Below are positions 6,866 through 15,262 of a DNA stretch of 33,647 nt, piece after piece. Under the pieces are notes generated by a model. The model worked only from the letters and a program-made list of their open reading frames with translations. It ran no database searches and had not been told where the DNA came from. Where the stretch lies: NCBI GenBank assembly GCA_028707535.1, contig JAQWAU010000013.1, positions 8,033 through 41,679 of the forward strand, written 5' to 3'. The stretch is from Heliobacteriaceae bacterium. GTDB lineage: Bacteria; Bacillota; Desulfitobacteriia; Heliobacteriales; Heliobacteriaceae. Within the stretch, counting starts at the first letter, position 1, and each line of letters starts with the position of its first letter. A program made the position numbers and the translations under genes.

Positions 6866-8290
6866 ATGGTTTCGAATATCGCGCTTAGTTTGCGTTTGCC
6901 TAACCGGCCTGGGACCTTGGCCAATGTGTTAACGGTGATTGCCCGGGAAAGGGGGAACCTTGGGGCGATTGATCTGGTTGCCGCTACTCCGGGTTATATT
7001 GACCGGAAGTTGATGTTGCGGTTGCCGGACCAGGACCACCTAGCAAAATTGATTGCCGCGCTCGAAGCAATCCCTGATGTTAAGGTAACCCGGGTGGCCG
7101 ACCGGGTTTTTATGCGTCATATCGGCGGGAAAATAGAGATTAAAGCCAAACGGCCGGTTCACGATTGGGAAGACCTGGCGCTTGTTTATACACCGGGTGT
7201 TGCCACGGTTTGTGAAGATATCGCCGCGAACAAAGACCTTGCTTACAAACTGACGATGAAAGGCAATTCTGTAGCGATTGTTACTGACGGGTCGGCGGTT
7301 TTGGGTTTGGGTAACTTGGGGGCGGCGGCTGCCTTGCCGGTGATGGAAGGTAAGGCGGTTTTGTTTAAGCGGTTTGCTAATATTGATGCTTTTCCCTTGT
7401 GCCTGGATGTCCATGAACCGGCTGATATTATTGCTGCCGTGGTAGCTTGCGCTCCCAATTTCGGCGGGATTAACCTTGAAGATATTGCGGCTCCCAAATG
7501 CTTTGAAATTGAGGAAAAGCTGTCCCAGCTCCTGGACATTCCAGTTTTTCATGACGACCAGCACGGGACGGCGATTGCCGGCCTGGCCGCTTTAATCAAT
7601 GCTTTGAAAGTAGTCGGTAAGGAAATGACCGGAATCAAAGTGGTAATGAGCGGCGCCGGTGCGGCGGGAGTGGCCATTGCCAAGATTTTACTCCGGGCCG
7701 GGGTCCGGGATCTGATCGTCTGTGACAGTAAGGGGGCGATTGCCCGGGATAACCCGCCCCAGGCGCCTTCAAAGCTTTGGCTGGCCGAAAATACCAACCG
7801 GGATTGTGTTCACGGGTCATTGCCTGAGGTATTGCCGGGGGCGGATGTATTTATCGGGGTTTCGGCACCCGGCCTTTTACACCGGGAGGACATCCGGCGG
7901 ATGGCCGCCAGCCCGGTCGTGTTTGCCTTGGCCAACCCGGAACCGGAAGTCCAGCCCGAGGAAATCGTCGATCTTGCCGGTGTGATCGCGACCGGGCGTT
8001 CGGATTACCCCAACCAAGTCAATAATGCCTTGGTTTTCCCCGGCGTTTTTCGGGGAGCCCTGGATTGCCGGGCTCATGCCATAACCGGGGAGATGTGTTT
8101 GGCTGCCGCCTATGCCTTAGCCGGGACGATTCCTGATGAACAGCTTTCTCCGGAGCATATCGTTCCCTCGGTTTTTAACGATCAGGTGGCCCAGACGGTC
8201 GCCAAGGCAGTTTCCCGGGAAGCCGAACGGACGGGGGATTGCCGGAAATCTCTCTTAAATGGCGGGGAACGGGAAGGTTTGCTTTGTTAA
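6866..8290 (+). CDS. NAD-type malic enzyme with N-terminal ACT domain
   Basis: Encodes 474 aa from ATG 6866 (TTG 6860 is an alternative; AAAGGAG at 6849-6855 serves either). Residues 1 to about 75 resemble an ACT ligand-binding domain (SLRLPNRPGTLANVLTVIA), and the rest is a short bacterial malic enzyme that decarboxylates malate to pyruvate. Visible are VYTPGVA, VTDGSAVLGLGNLG, CLDVHEP, NLEDI, VFHDDQHGTAIA and the Rossmann segment SGAGAAGVAIAKIL, then ANPEPE and GRSDYPNQVNN. The N-terminal ACT domain suggests allosteric control by a small molecule, which cannot be named from sequence. In B. subtilis a malic enzyme gene (ytsJ) is likewise beside dnaE, as here with one gene between. Confidence 0.92.
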   Translation: MVSNIALSLRLPNRPGTLANVLTVIARERGNLGAIDLVAATPGYIDRKLMLRLPDQDHLAKLIAALEAIPDVKVTRVADRVFMRHIGGKIEIKAKRPVHDWEDLALVYTPGVATVCEDIAANKDLAYKLTMKGNSVAIVTDGSAVLGLGNLGAAAALPVMEGKAVLFKRFANIDAFPLCLDVHEPADIIAAVVACAPNFGGINLEDIAAPKCFEIEEKLSQLLDIPVFHDDQHGTAIAGLAALINALKVVGKEMTGIKVVMSGAGAAGVAIAKILLRAGVRDLIVCDSKGAIARDNPPQAPSKLWLAENTNRDCVHGSLPEVLPGADVFIGVSAPGLLHREDIRRMAASPVVFALANPEPEVQPEEIVDLAGVIATGRSDYPNQVNNALVFPGVFRGALDCRAHAITGEMCLAAAYALAGTIPDEQLSPEHIVPSVFNDQVAQTVAKAVSREAERTGDCRKSLLNGGEREGLLC

Positions 8291-8323
8291 TGAATTTGCG
8301 CGGATCTTGTCCCGTCAATCAGG

Positions 8324-8329
8324 TATAAT
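8324..8329 (+). promoter_or_regulatory. Possible -10 box upstream of the YbaK-like gene
   Basis: A perfect TATAAT lies 28 nt before the GTG start of the YbaK-like gene. No convincing -35 hexamer occurs at 16-18 nt spacing: TTGTCC is too close and TTGCGC too far. The promoter is possible but only half supported. Confidence 0.4.
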
Positions 8330-8356
8330 ATAGAAAACAGCGACGGGAGGGATTGG

Positions 8357-8845
8357 GTGGCAATTAACCGTGTACGGGCCTATTTACAGGAGATTGATCC
8401 TAGTCTGGAACCGCTGGTATTTCCTGTTTCTACGGCCAGTGCCGAATTAGCGGCCCGGGCAGTGGGGGTGGAAGTAGGGGCGATCGCCAAGACAATCTGT
8501 TTTATGGTTAAGGATGAACCGGTCTTGGTGGTTACCAGTGGTGATGTCCGGGTAAATACGAAAAAACTAAAAGCGGTTGCCGGCGGCAAAGCGAAATTTG
8601 TCGATCCGGAAAAAGCCTGTGAGTTAACCGGTTACCCTGTTGGTGGTGTGTGCCCGTTTGCCCTGCCCCGGCCGATGCGGGTTTTCATTGATGCGAGTTT
8701 ACGCCGTTTTCCGGTGGTCTATGCGGCGGCAGGCACACCCAATTCCGCTCTACCGATTAATGTAGATCAATTGGTGGCCACAACCGGTGGGGAAGTGGTC
8801 GACTTGACCGAATACCCGCCGGATAGCGGACAAGGGGCAGGGTAA
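8357..8845 (+). CDS. YbaK/ProX-type aminoacyl-tRNA deacylase
   Basis: Encodes 162 aa from GTG 8357 with GGGAGGG (8344-8350) upstream. The protein matches the YbaK / prolyl-tRNA synthetase-associated editing domain: STASAELAARAVGVEVGAIAKTICFMV contains the conserved lysine of the active site, and GGVCPFALP plus YAAAGTPNSALPINVDQL are typical of the family. Such trans-editing proteins hydrolyse mischarged tRNAs such as Cys-tRNA(Pro). Substrate specificity within the family varies and is not assigned here. It lies 44 nt upstream of dnaE, perhaps in the same transcript. Confidence 0.88.
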   Translation: MAINRVRAYLQEIDPSLEPLVFPVSTASAELAARAVGVEVGAIAKTICFMVKDEPVLVVTSGDVRVNTKKLKAVAGGKAKFVDPEKACELTGYPVGGVCPFALPRPMRVFIDASLRRFPVVYAAAGTPNSALPINVDQLVATTGGEVVDLTEYPPDSGQGAG

Positions 8846-8888
8846 AGACAGCGGAATTATTCTGGAACAATCAAGTTGGTGTTACATT

Positions 8889-11800
8889 TTGGCTTCCTTT
8901 GTTCACTTGCATGTACATACCGAGTACAGTCTCCTGGATGGGGCGGCCCGGATTGGTAAGTTGGTGGAACAGGCAATTGCCTTGGGTATGCCGGCCTTGG
9001 CTATTACCGATCATGGGGTTATGTACGGGGTAATGGACTTTTACAACCAGGCCAAGGCGCAAGGCGTAAAACCGATTATCGGCTGTGAAGTTTATGTGGC
9101 GCCACGGGGCCGGGCGGACAGGGATCCTCAGAAGGATAACGAACAGTATCACCTGGTATTGCTCGCCAAGGATTTGGTCGGGTACCGCAATTTAACCACG
9201 TTGGTTTCTCGGGCTTACCTGGAAGGGTTTTACTACAAGCCCCGGGTTGACCATGAATTGTTGGCGGCTCACGCCCAAGGCCTGATTGCGTTGAGTGCTT
9301 GCCTTGCCGGGGAAGTCCCCCGTCTACTTTTGGCTGGCCAGGAAGCTCAGGCCCGGGAGCGGGCGGCTTTGTACCGGGACATATTTGGCCCGGATGATTT
9401 TTTTCTGGAATTACAGGATCACGGTCTGGTTGAGCAGCAAAAGGTGAATCGTTTGTTGCCGAGCCTGGCGGCGGATCTAGGGTTGGGGCTGGTGGCGACC
9501 AATGATGTTCACTATGTAGAACGTACGGATTCCCGGATTCAAGATGTGCTTATGTGTATTCAAATGGGGAAAACTCTGGAAGATACGGAACGCCTACGGT
9601 TTCAGGGGGATGAGTTTTACCTGAAAAACGCCCGGGAAATGGCGGCCTTGTTTGGCGAGTTCCCGGCTGCTTTAGCCAATACTACGGCAATTGCCGAGGC
9701 CTGTAACCTTGAATTTACGTTTGGCTTCAGCCATTTACCCCGGTTTACGATCCCGCCTGACCCAGACTTTGTCCGGTACCGGCAAGAGCGGCAAACCGCG
9801 CCATGGCCACAAGTACCTTGGGGTGAGTCCGAACAGTATCTGGATTATCTTTGCCAAAAAGGCCTGGCCCGGCGGGGGCTTACCGGTGAGCCTATCTACC
9901 GGGAACGCTTGTCTTTTGAATTAAAAACTATTTGCCGGATGGGTTTTGCCGGCTACTTCTTAATCGTTCAGGATTTTTGTGCCTTTGCCCGGGAGCAGGG
10001 GATCTTAGTCGGTCCTGGCCGGGGATCCGCGGCAGGCAGTTTGGTGGCCTATGTCCTAGGGATTACCGATATTAACCCCTTAGCTTACAACCTGCTTTTT
10101 GAGCGGTTTTTAAACCCGGAACGGGTGACGATGCCGGATATTGACATTGACTTTGATTTTGAACGCCGCAGTGAAGTAATTGAATATGTAATCAACAAAT
10201 ACGGGTCCGACCGGGTGGCCCAGATTATCACCTTTGGCACCATGGCGGCCAGGGCGGCGGTCAGGGATGTGGGGCGGGTGCTAAACTTACCTTTGGCAGA
10301 AGTTGATCGGGTCGCCAAAGCCATCCCGGCGGATCTAGGGATGACGATCGATCGGGCCCGGGAAATCAGTCCGGAACTGCAGAGTCTGTGCCGGGAACCA
10401 CGGGTCAATAACCTGGTGGAAACTGCGCGGGCACTTGAAGGGATGCCACGTCACGCTTCCACCCATGCCGCGGGAGTGGTCATTGCTCCGGCCCAATTGG
10501 TGGATTTTTTGCCGGTGCAAAAATCGGCGGAAGGTGGCGTGGTTACCCAGTTTCCCAAAGATACGGTTGAAGAAATCGGCCTCTTAAAAATGGACCTTTT
10601 GGGGCTGAAGACCTTAACCCTCATTCAGGATGCGTTGAACCAGGTTCACCGAAACTACGGGGAAGCGCCGGTTTTGAGCCACTTGCCTTTAGATGATGAA
10701 GCGACTTATCAATTATTGAGCCGGGCCGATACTTTGGGGGTCTTCCAATTGGAAGGCAGGGGGTTACGCGCTTTACTCAAAGAACTGCGGCCTTCTGTTT
10801 TTGATGATATTATCGCTTTGGTGGCCTTATACCGGCCTGGTCCCCTCCAGTCCGGCATGGTCGAGGACTTTATCCGGCGGAAGCATGGACAGACGGCGGT
10901 CACTTTCCAGCACCCCACCTTGGAACCGATTCTTAAAGATACCTATGGGGTGATTCTTTACCAGGAACAAGTCATGCGAATTGCCAGTGAATTGGCTGGG
11001 TTCTCCCTGGGTGAGGCAGATTTGTTGCGCCGGGCAATGGGAAAAAAGAAGCCGGAGGTTATTGCCGGACTACAGGCCCAATTTGTTGCCGGGGCCCAAA
11101 ACCGGGGAATCCCGGCTGCCGTTGCCGGACAGGTATTCGAGCTAATGGAGTACTTTGCCGGTTATGGCTTTAACAAGAGCCACTCAGCTGCCTATGCCTT
11201 AATTGCCTATCAGACGGCTTACTTGAAAGCACATTACCCGGCAGAATTTATGGCTGCCTTGTTAACCAGTGTTGCGGACACTACGGATAAAGTAGCCCAA
11301 TATATCGAAGAATGCCGGCGGTTAGGGTTGCCGGTGTTACCCCCGGATATTAACGAGTCGGCAATGGATTTTACGGTTGTTACCGGGCCCAGGATCCGGT
11401 TTGGTTTGGCGGCCGTAAAAAATGTCGGCAAAGCGGCGATCGAGGCAATTGTTTTCGCCCGGGAAACTGGCGGCCCGTTCCGGTCATTGCTGGAATTTTG
11501 TACCCGGGTGGATAGCCGGCAGGTTAACCGGCGGGCCATTGACAGTTTAATTCGAGCCGGGGCCATGGTTTCTTTAGGGGGGGGCCGGCGGCCGTTGCTG
11601 CTGGCTTTAGATAAGTGCCTGGAATTGGCTGCCCGCCGACAGCGTGACTTGGCTTCCGGCCAGTTAAATTTATTTGATGTTGGCGTGGGGAGCTCCGGAA
11701 AGGAAACATCGGTGTTAGATCAAGGGTCCCCCCTGGCAGGTGCCGACCTGCCTTTGCCCGATGTGGCGGATTTTTGTTCCCGGGAATTATTGGCCATGGA

Positions 11801-12461
11801 AAAGGAGTTGCTGGGATTTTACTTTTCCGGCCACCCTTTAGAAGAATTTCGGCGCTTTTTGGAACGGAAAACCAGCATGGCAATTGTCCAAATCACCCGG
11901 CGATTGGATCGGCAACGGTTGATTCTCGGAGGTATTGTCCATCAGCTACGGCCGTTTACAACCAAACGGGGTGAGTTGATGGCCTCTTTTAGCCTTGAGG
12001 ACTGGGCCGGGACCATTAAGGTGTTGGTGTTCCCCCGGGTTTATGCCCGTTGGGGATCCCAGTTGCAGGATGATCTGGTGGTGTTGGTGGAAGGCACGGT
12101 GCATTGTCAAGATGACCGTAACGAATTTTTTGCCGACCAATTAACGGTAGTACCCGGAAGGCAAAAAACCGGGACAAGCGAACACCTGGGACCGGAGTTG
12201 CCCCGGTTGGCCGTGATTAAACTACCCTTTGCCTCTAGCAACGAAATGGTAGTAGGTTCATTACTGCGGTTACTTCAGGCTTATCCCGGCGATATTCCGG
12301 TTCAAGTCTGCTTTTTGGGTGACCGGCGGGCGTTTTCTTTGGCCAACGGGTATTGGGTTAGTGGGGCCCTGGAGTTAGCGGTGGCTTTACGTGAGCAGTT
12401 CGGGCTGGAAACCGTCAGGGCCGGGCCGGAAGTACATTTTTTCAGCCCGGGTAAAACATAA
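8889..12461 (+). CDS. dnaE: DNA polymerase III subunit alpha
   Basis: Encodes 1190 aa. Domain order: PHP domain at the N-terminus beginning SFVHLHVHTEYSLLDG with its His metal ligands, palm/fingers with GPGRGSAAGS (about residue 376) and the catalytic aspartates in MPDIDIDFDFERR (about 413-425), HASTHAAGVVI, the fingers segment with GYGFNKSHSAAYA, helix-hairpin-helix, and a C-terminal OB fold (GGIVHQLRPFTTKRGELMASFSLED in part). It is a DnaE-type replicative polymerase; many Firmicutes also carry PolC, not seen here. The TTG start at 8889 gives the expected N-terminus, but I see no good Shine-Dalgarno within 15 nt. A likely bidirectional hairpin terminator follows. Confidence 0.96.
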   Translation: MASFVHLHVHTEYSLLDGAARIGKLVEQAIALGMPALAITDHGVMYGVMDFYNQAKAQGVKPIIGCEVYVAPRGRADRDPQKDNEQYHLVLLAKDLVGYRNLTTLVSRAYLEGFYYKPRVDHELLAAHAQGLIALSACLAGEVPRLLLAGQEAQARERAALYRDIFGPDDFFLELQDHGLVEQQKVNRLLPSLAADLGLGLVATNDVHYVERTDSRIQDVLMCIQMGKTLEDTERLRFQGDEFYLKNAREMAALFGEFPAALANTTAIAEACNLEFTFGFSHLPRFTIPPDPDFVRYRQERQTAPWPQVPWGESEQYLDYLCQKGLARRGLTGEPIYRERLSFELKTICRMGFAGYFLIVQDFCAFAREQGILVGPGRGSAAGSLVAYVLGITDINPLAYNLLFERFLNPERVTMPDIDIDFDFERRSEVIEYVINKYGSDRVAQIITFGTMAARAAVRDVGRVLNLPLAEVDRVAKAIPADLGMTIDRAREISPELQSLCREPRVNNLVETARALEGMPRHASTHAAGVVIAPAQLVDFLPVQKSAEGGVVTQFPKDTVEEIGLLKMDLLGLKTLTLIQDALNQVHRNYGEAPVLSHLPLDDEATYQLLSRADTLGVFQLEGRGLRALLKELRPSVFDDIIALVALYRPGPLQSGMVEDFIRRKHGQTAVTFQHPTLEPILKDTYGVILYQEQVMRIASELAGFSLGEADLLRRAMGKKKPEVIAGLQAQFVAGAQNRGIPAAVAGQVFELMEYFAGYGFNKSHSAAYALIAYQTAYLKAHYPAEFMAALLTSVADTTDKVAQYIEECRRLGLPVLPPDINESAMDFTVVTGPRIRFGLAAVKNVGKAAIEAIVFARETGGPFRSLLEFCTRVDSRQVNRRAIDSLIRAGAMVSLGGGRRPLLLALDKCLELAARRQRDLASGQLNLFDVGVGSSGKETSVLDQGSPLAGADLPLPDVADFCSRELLAMEKELLGFYFSGHPLEEFRRFLERKTSMAIVQITRRLDRQRLILGGIVHQLRPFTTKRGELMASFSLEDWAGTIKVLVFPRVYARWGSQLQDDLVVLVEGTVHCQDDRNEFFADQLTVVPGRQKTGTSEHLGPELPRLAVIKLPFASSNEMVVGSLLRLLQAYPGDIPVQVCFLGDRRAFSLANGYWVSGALELAVALREQFGLETVRAGPEVHFFSPGKT

Positions 12462-12464
12462 TAA

Positions 12465-12492
12465 GGTAAACCCTCCGGCTAGAGGGTTTACC
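12465..12492. terminator. Likely bidirectional terminator between dnaE and the CBM gene
   Basis: GGTAAACCCTC (12465-12475) and GAGGGTTTACC (12482-12492) form a perfect 11-bp hairpin with a six-base loop. On the minus strand it is followed by TTATTATGTTTTA, a reasonable U-rich tail for the convergent gene. On the plus strand the T-run comes only about 15 nt later (CCCCTTTTTT), so termination for dnaE is less certain. Confidence 0.75.
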
Positions 12493-12509
12493 TGGTAGCG
12501 GCCCCTTTT

Positions 12510-12875
12510 TTAGTGGGGAATTGTGCCGGTCCGGTAACACCAGTTATTGCCCTGGTTGTTGTCCCAGTTGTCGGCAGAGTCTTTAAAACAGAAGTGGAGT
12601 TCATCTTCGGTCAGGTTGATGGTGCATTGCCAGCCCTCACTGGTTCGCTCCATCCGGTGGTCGTAAACAGATTGCCAATTAGGGCCGTAACCGGTATGCA
12701 GATAAACCTGCTGGGCGCCGGCCCGGTAGAGTAGACCATTGTAAACGATGGTTACGTTGCGGTCGTTGCCCCATAAAGGCCGGACTTTTATCCCTGCAGA
12801 TACCGGATCAGGGCTGGGGTGAGAACCCGGCACCATAGTTGGTTGCGTGTAGCCGAAATCGGTTTGCTGTCGCAT
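12510..12875 (-). CDS. Stand-alone starch-binding module (CBM25/CBM53-like)
   Basis: Encodes 121 aa. After about 35 variable residues the protein is a single carbohydrate-binding module: VTIVYNGLLYRAGAQQVYLH, GYGPNW, a polar stretch ending in TSEGWQ, and LHFCFKDSADNWDNNQGNNW. This pattern of aromatic residues and the C-terminal DNWDNN..NW motif is typical of CBM25/CBM53 modules, which bind starch or glycogen in amylases and starch synthases. No catalytic domain, signal peptide or membrane anchor is visible, so a cytosolic protein that may bind glycogen-like polymer is inferred. The start has a strong GGAGGTGG six nt upstream. It converges on dnaE. No glycogen-metabolism gene is in the window. 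Confidence 0.75.
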   Translation of the reverse strand: MRQQTDFGYTQPTMVPGSHPSPDPVSAGIKVRPLWGNDRNVTIVYNGLLYRAGAQQVYLHTGYGPNWQSVYDHRMERTSEGWQCTINLTEDELHFCFKDSADNWDNNQGNNWCYRTGTIPH

Positions 12876-13072
12876 TATCTATCCACCTCCGCATATTTTG
12901 ATCTTTTATAGTATGGAAAACGTTCACCGGAACTATTACCGGCTTGACCGGGAATCGGTGGAAAGTAAGACAACTACGATTGCCGGCAGGAAAAATTGAC
13001 GTTTTGACGAAGTAATCTGCGGAGTGGTGCCAATAGTATGCGGGAAATCTTCAAAAGGTATGGGAGATATTG

Positions 13073-13573
13073 ATGACGAAAAAATTTCCGCAGGAACGGA
13101 TTGCTGTTTACCCGGGTGTTTTTGACCCCGTAACGAATGGGCATATGGACATCATCGACCGGTCCGTGCGCATTTTTGACCGGGTTATTGTAGCAGTAGC
13201 AGGAAACCGGCCCCAGACCATCTTTACGTTGGAAGAAAGGATTAATTTATTGATCCAAAGTACGACTGCTTATCCGCAAGTGCAGGTAACCAGTTTTGAA
13301 GGGTTATTGATTGATTTCGTCCGGGAACAGCAGGCTAACGCGATTATCCGCGGGCTGCGGGCAGTTTCAGACTTTGAGCTGGAGTTTCAGTATGCCTTAA
13401 TGAATCAGCATTTGGCCGAAGATATTGAGACGTTTTTTATGATGTCCCGAAGCCGGTTTATGTTTATTACCACCGCAGCGATAAAACAAGTGATCCGGTT
13501 TCACGGTTGTGTCCATGACCTTGTGCCTGAACATGTAGAAAATGCCTTGTGGGAGAAGTTTCACGGCCAGTAA
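13073..13573 (+). CDS. coaD: Phosphopantetheine adenylyltransferase
   Basis: Encodes 166 aa from ATG 13073 (GGGAGA 5 nt upstream; TTG 13070 is one codon earlier). It transfers AMP from ATP to 4'-phosphopantetheine in CoA synthesis. Visible are the nucleotidyltransferase motif YPGVFDPVTNGHMDII with the T-x-G-H signature, the conserved Arg region IIRGLRAVSDFELEFQYA and the C-terminal VPEHV. The loop that usually reads ISSxxVKE reads FITTAAIKQ here (residues 131-139), a notable change in an ATP-contacting segment. CoaE, the last enzyme of the pathway, is encoded 13 kb away at 26.0 kb. The intergenic DNA 12876-13072 holds two closely spaced TTGACG hexamers (12997 and 13004) without a matching -10 box. 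Confidence 0.93.
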   Translation: MTKKFPQERIAVYPGVFDPVTNGHMDIIDRSVRIFDRVIVAVAGNRPQTIFTLEERINLLIQSTTAYPQVQVTSFEGLLIDFVREQQANAIIRGLRAVSDFELEFQYALMNQHLAEDIETFFMMSRSRFMFITTAAIKQVIRFHGCVHDLVPEHVENALWEKFHGQ

Positions 13574-13599
13574 GGGTTCGGCGGTTTTTTTCCCTTTGT

Positions 13600-13629
13600 T
13601 TGCATTAATGCGGAATTTTGTGCTATGCT
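13600..13629 (+). promoter_or_regulatory. Candidate promoter of mtrB with palindrome
   Basis: TTGCAT (13600-13605) and TATGCT (13624-13629) are 18 nt apart, and TG sits one base before the -10 (extended -10). The perfect palindrome GCATTAATGC (13602-13611) overlaps the -35 box and spacer and could be an operator. The promoter is moderate in quality; the operator is inference. Confidence 0.5.
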
Positions 13630-13666
13630 AATTGTAACTTCGTGGGGAGAGTAGGGTGGATTAATT

Positions 13667-13900
13667 TTGCAAGGTAGCGAAAGTATCGTTGTTGGGGAAT
13701 ATATCGTGGTAAAGGCCTTGGAGAACGGGGTAACCATTATTGGACTAACCCGCGGAAAAGATACCAAGTTTCACCATTCGGAAAAGCTGGATAAAGGGGA
13801 AGTCATGGTCCTGCAATTTACCGAACACACGTCAGCAATCAAGATTAGGGGTCGAGCGCAGGTTTTTACCAAACTCGGTGGGGTTGAATCCGGTAGTTAA
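13667..13900 (+). CDS. mtrB: trp RNA-binding attenuation protein (TRAP)
   Basis: Encodes 77 aa from TTG 13667 with AGGGTGGA upstream. The middle is almost identical to Bacillus TRAP: VIGLTRG-type strand, [15 protein letters not shown] and [17 protein letters not shown] forms an 11-subunit ring that, when loaded with tryptophan, wraps RNA bearing repeated GAG/UAG triplets and causes attenuation of trp genes. The RNA-contacting residues known in B. subtilis (Lys37, Lys56, Arg58) are present as Lys40, Lys59 and Arg61. The threonine- and serine-rich tryptophan-pocket residues are also kept. In B. subtilis mtrB follows mtrA (folE); here it follows coaD and precedes a DUF2007 gene, with no trp gene in the window. 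Confidence 0.95.
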   Translation: MQGSESIVVGEYIVVKALENGVTIIGLTRGKDTKFHHSEKLDKGEVMVLQFTEHTSAIKIRGRAQVFTKLGGVESGS

Positions 13901-13926
13901 ACCAGAAGCAAGAGGGGTGCTTGAGG

Positions 13927-14127
13927 ATGTGGACCGTAGTTTACATCGCGCCAAACCGCGTTACGGCTGAGATGTTGAAGAATGTGCTTAGCGTTGAAGG
14001 GCTTCTGGTTATGTTGCGTCCGGTGGGTGTTCCTCATCTTGGCGATTCGGGTTCCGTAGAAATATTGGTCCCTGAATCGGAAGTTGAAGAAGCCCACGAG
14101 ATTTTAAGTGGTGCTCTTGGAGGCTAA
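13927..14127 (+). CDS. DUF2007-type small protein
   Basis: Encodes 66 aa from ATG 13927; AGAGGGG (13911-13917) lies 9 nt upstream, whereas the in-frame TTG 13921 would be too close. The fold pattern, WTVVYIAPNRVTAEMLKNVLSVEGLLVMLRP ... VEILVPESEVEEAHEIL in short pieces, matches DUF2007, small ferredoxin-like proteins called putative signal-transducing proteins. It has no catalytic residues I can name. It starts 26 nt after mtrB, so the two are probably co-transcribed and end at the hairpin at 14.16 kb. Confidence 0.75.
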   Translation: MWTVVYIAPNRVTAEMLKNVLSVEGLLVMLRPVGVPHLGDSGSVEILVPESEVEEAHEILSGALGG

Positions 14128-14161
14128 CTGTTGCTTCCCACCAACAATAAGGGGGATAAAG

Positions 14162-14200
14162 AGGCTTATTGGTTGTTGCCATATAAGCCTTTTCATTTTT
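14162..14200 (+). terminator. Terminator or attenuator before pfkA-pyk
   Basis: AGGCTTAT (14162-14169) pairs perfectly with ATAAGCCT (14183-14190), followed by TTTCATTTTT. An upstream segment, CAAC-AATAAG (14142-14151), can pair with CTTATT-G-(G)-TTG (14165-14175), about 10 bp with one bulge, which would remove the 5' arm of the terminator. The terminator call is good. Its use as a regulated attenuator is an inference from the overlapping pairings. Confidence 0.75.
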
Positions 14201-14236
14201 CGGGGTGGTGAAAATGTTTTTCCGCGGGTAAGCTAA

Positions 14237-15235
<999 letters not shown>

Positions 15236-15262
15236 AAACGTAAAAAAGGGGGGGAGGCGGTT

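Noticed and set aside
12997-13040. Promoter for coaD using the tandem TTGACG hexamers
   Set aside because: No -10-like hexamer is found 16-18 nt downstream of either copy; TAGTAT lies 24 nt away.
13640-13666. GAG/TAG triplets before mtrB as a TRAP autoregulatory site
   Set aside because: Only two or three triplets occur, without the regular 2-3 nt spacing and 7 or more copies that TRAP needs.
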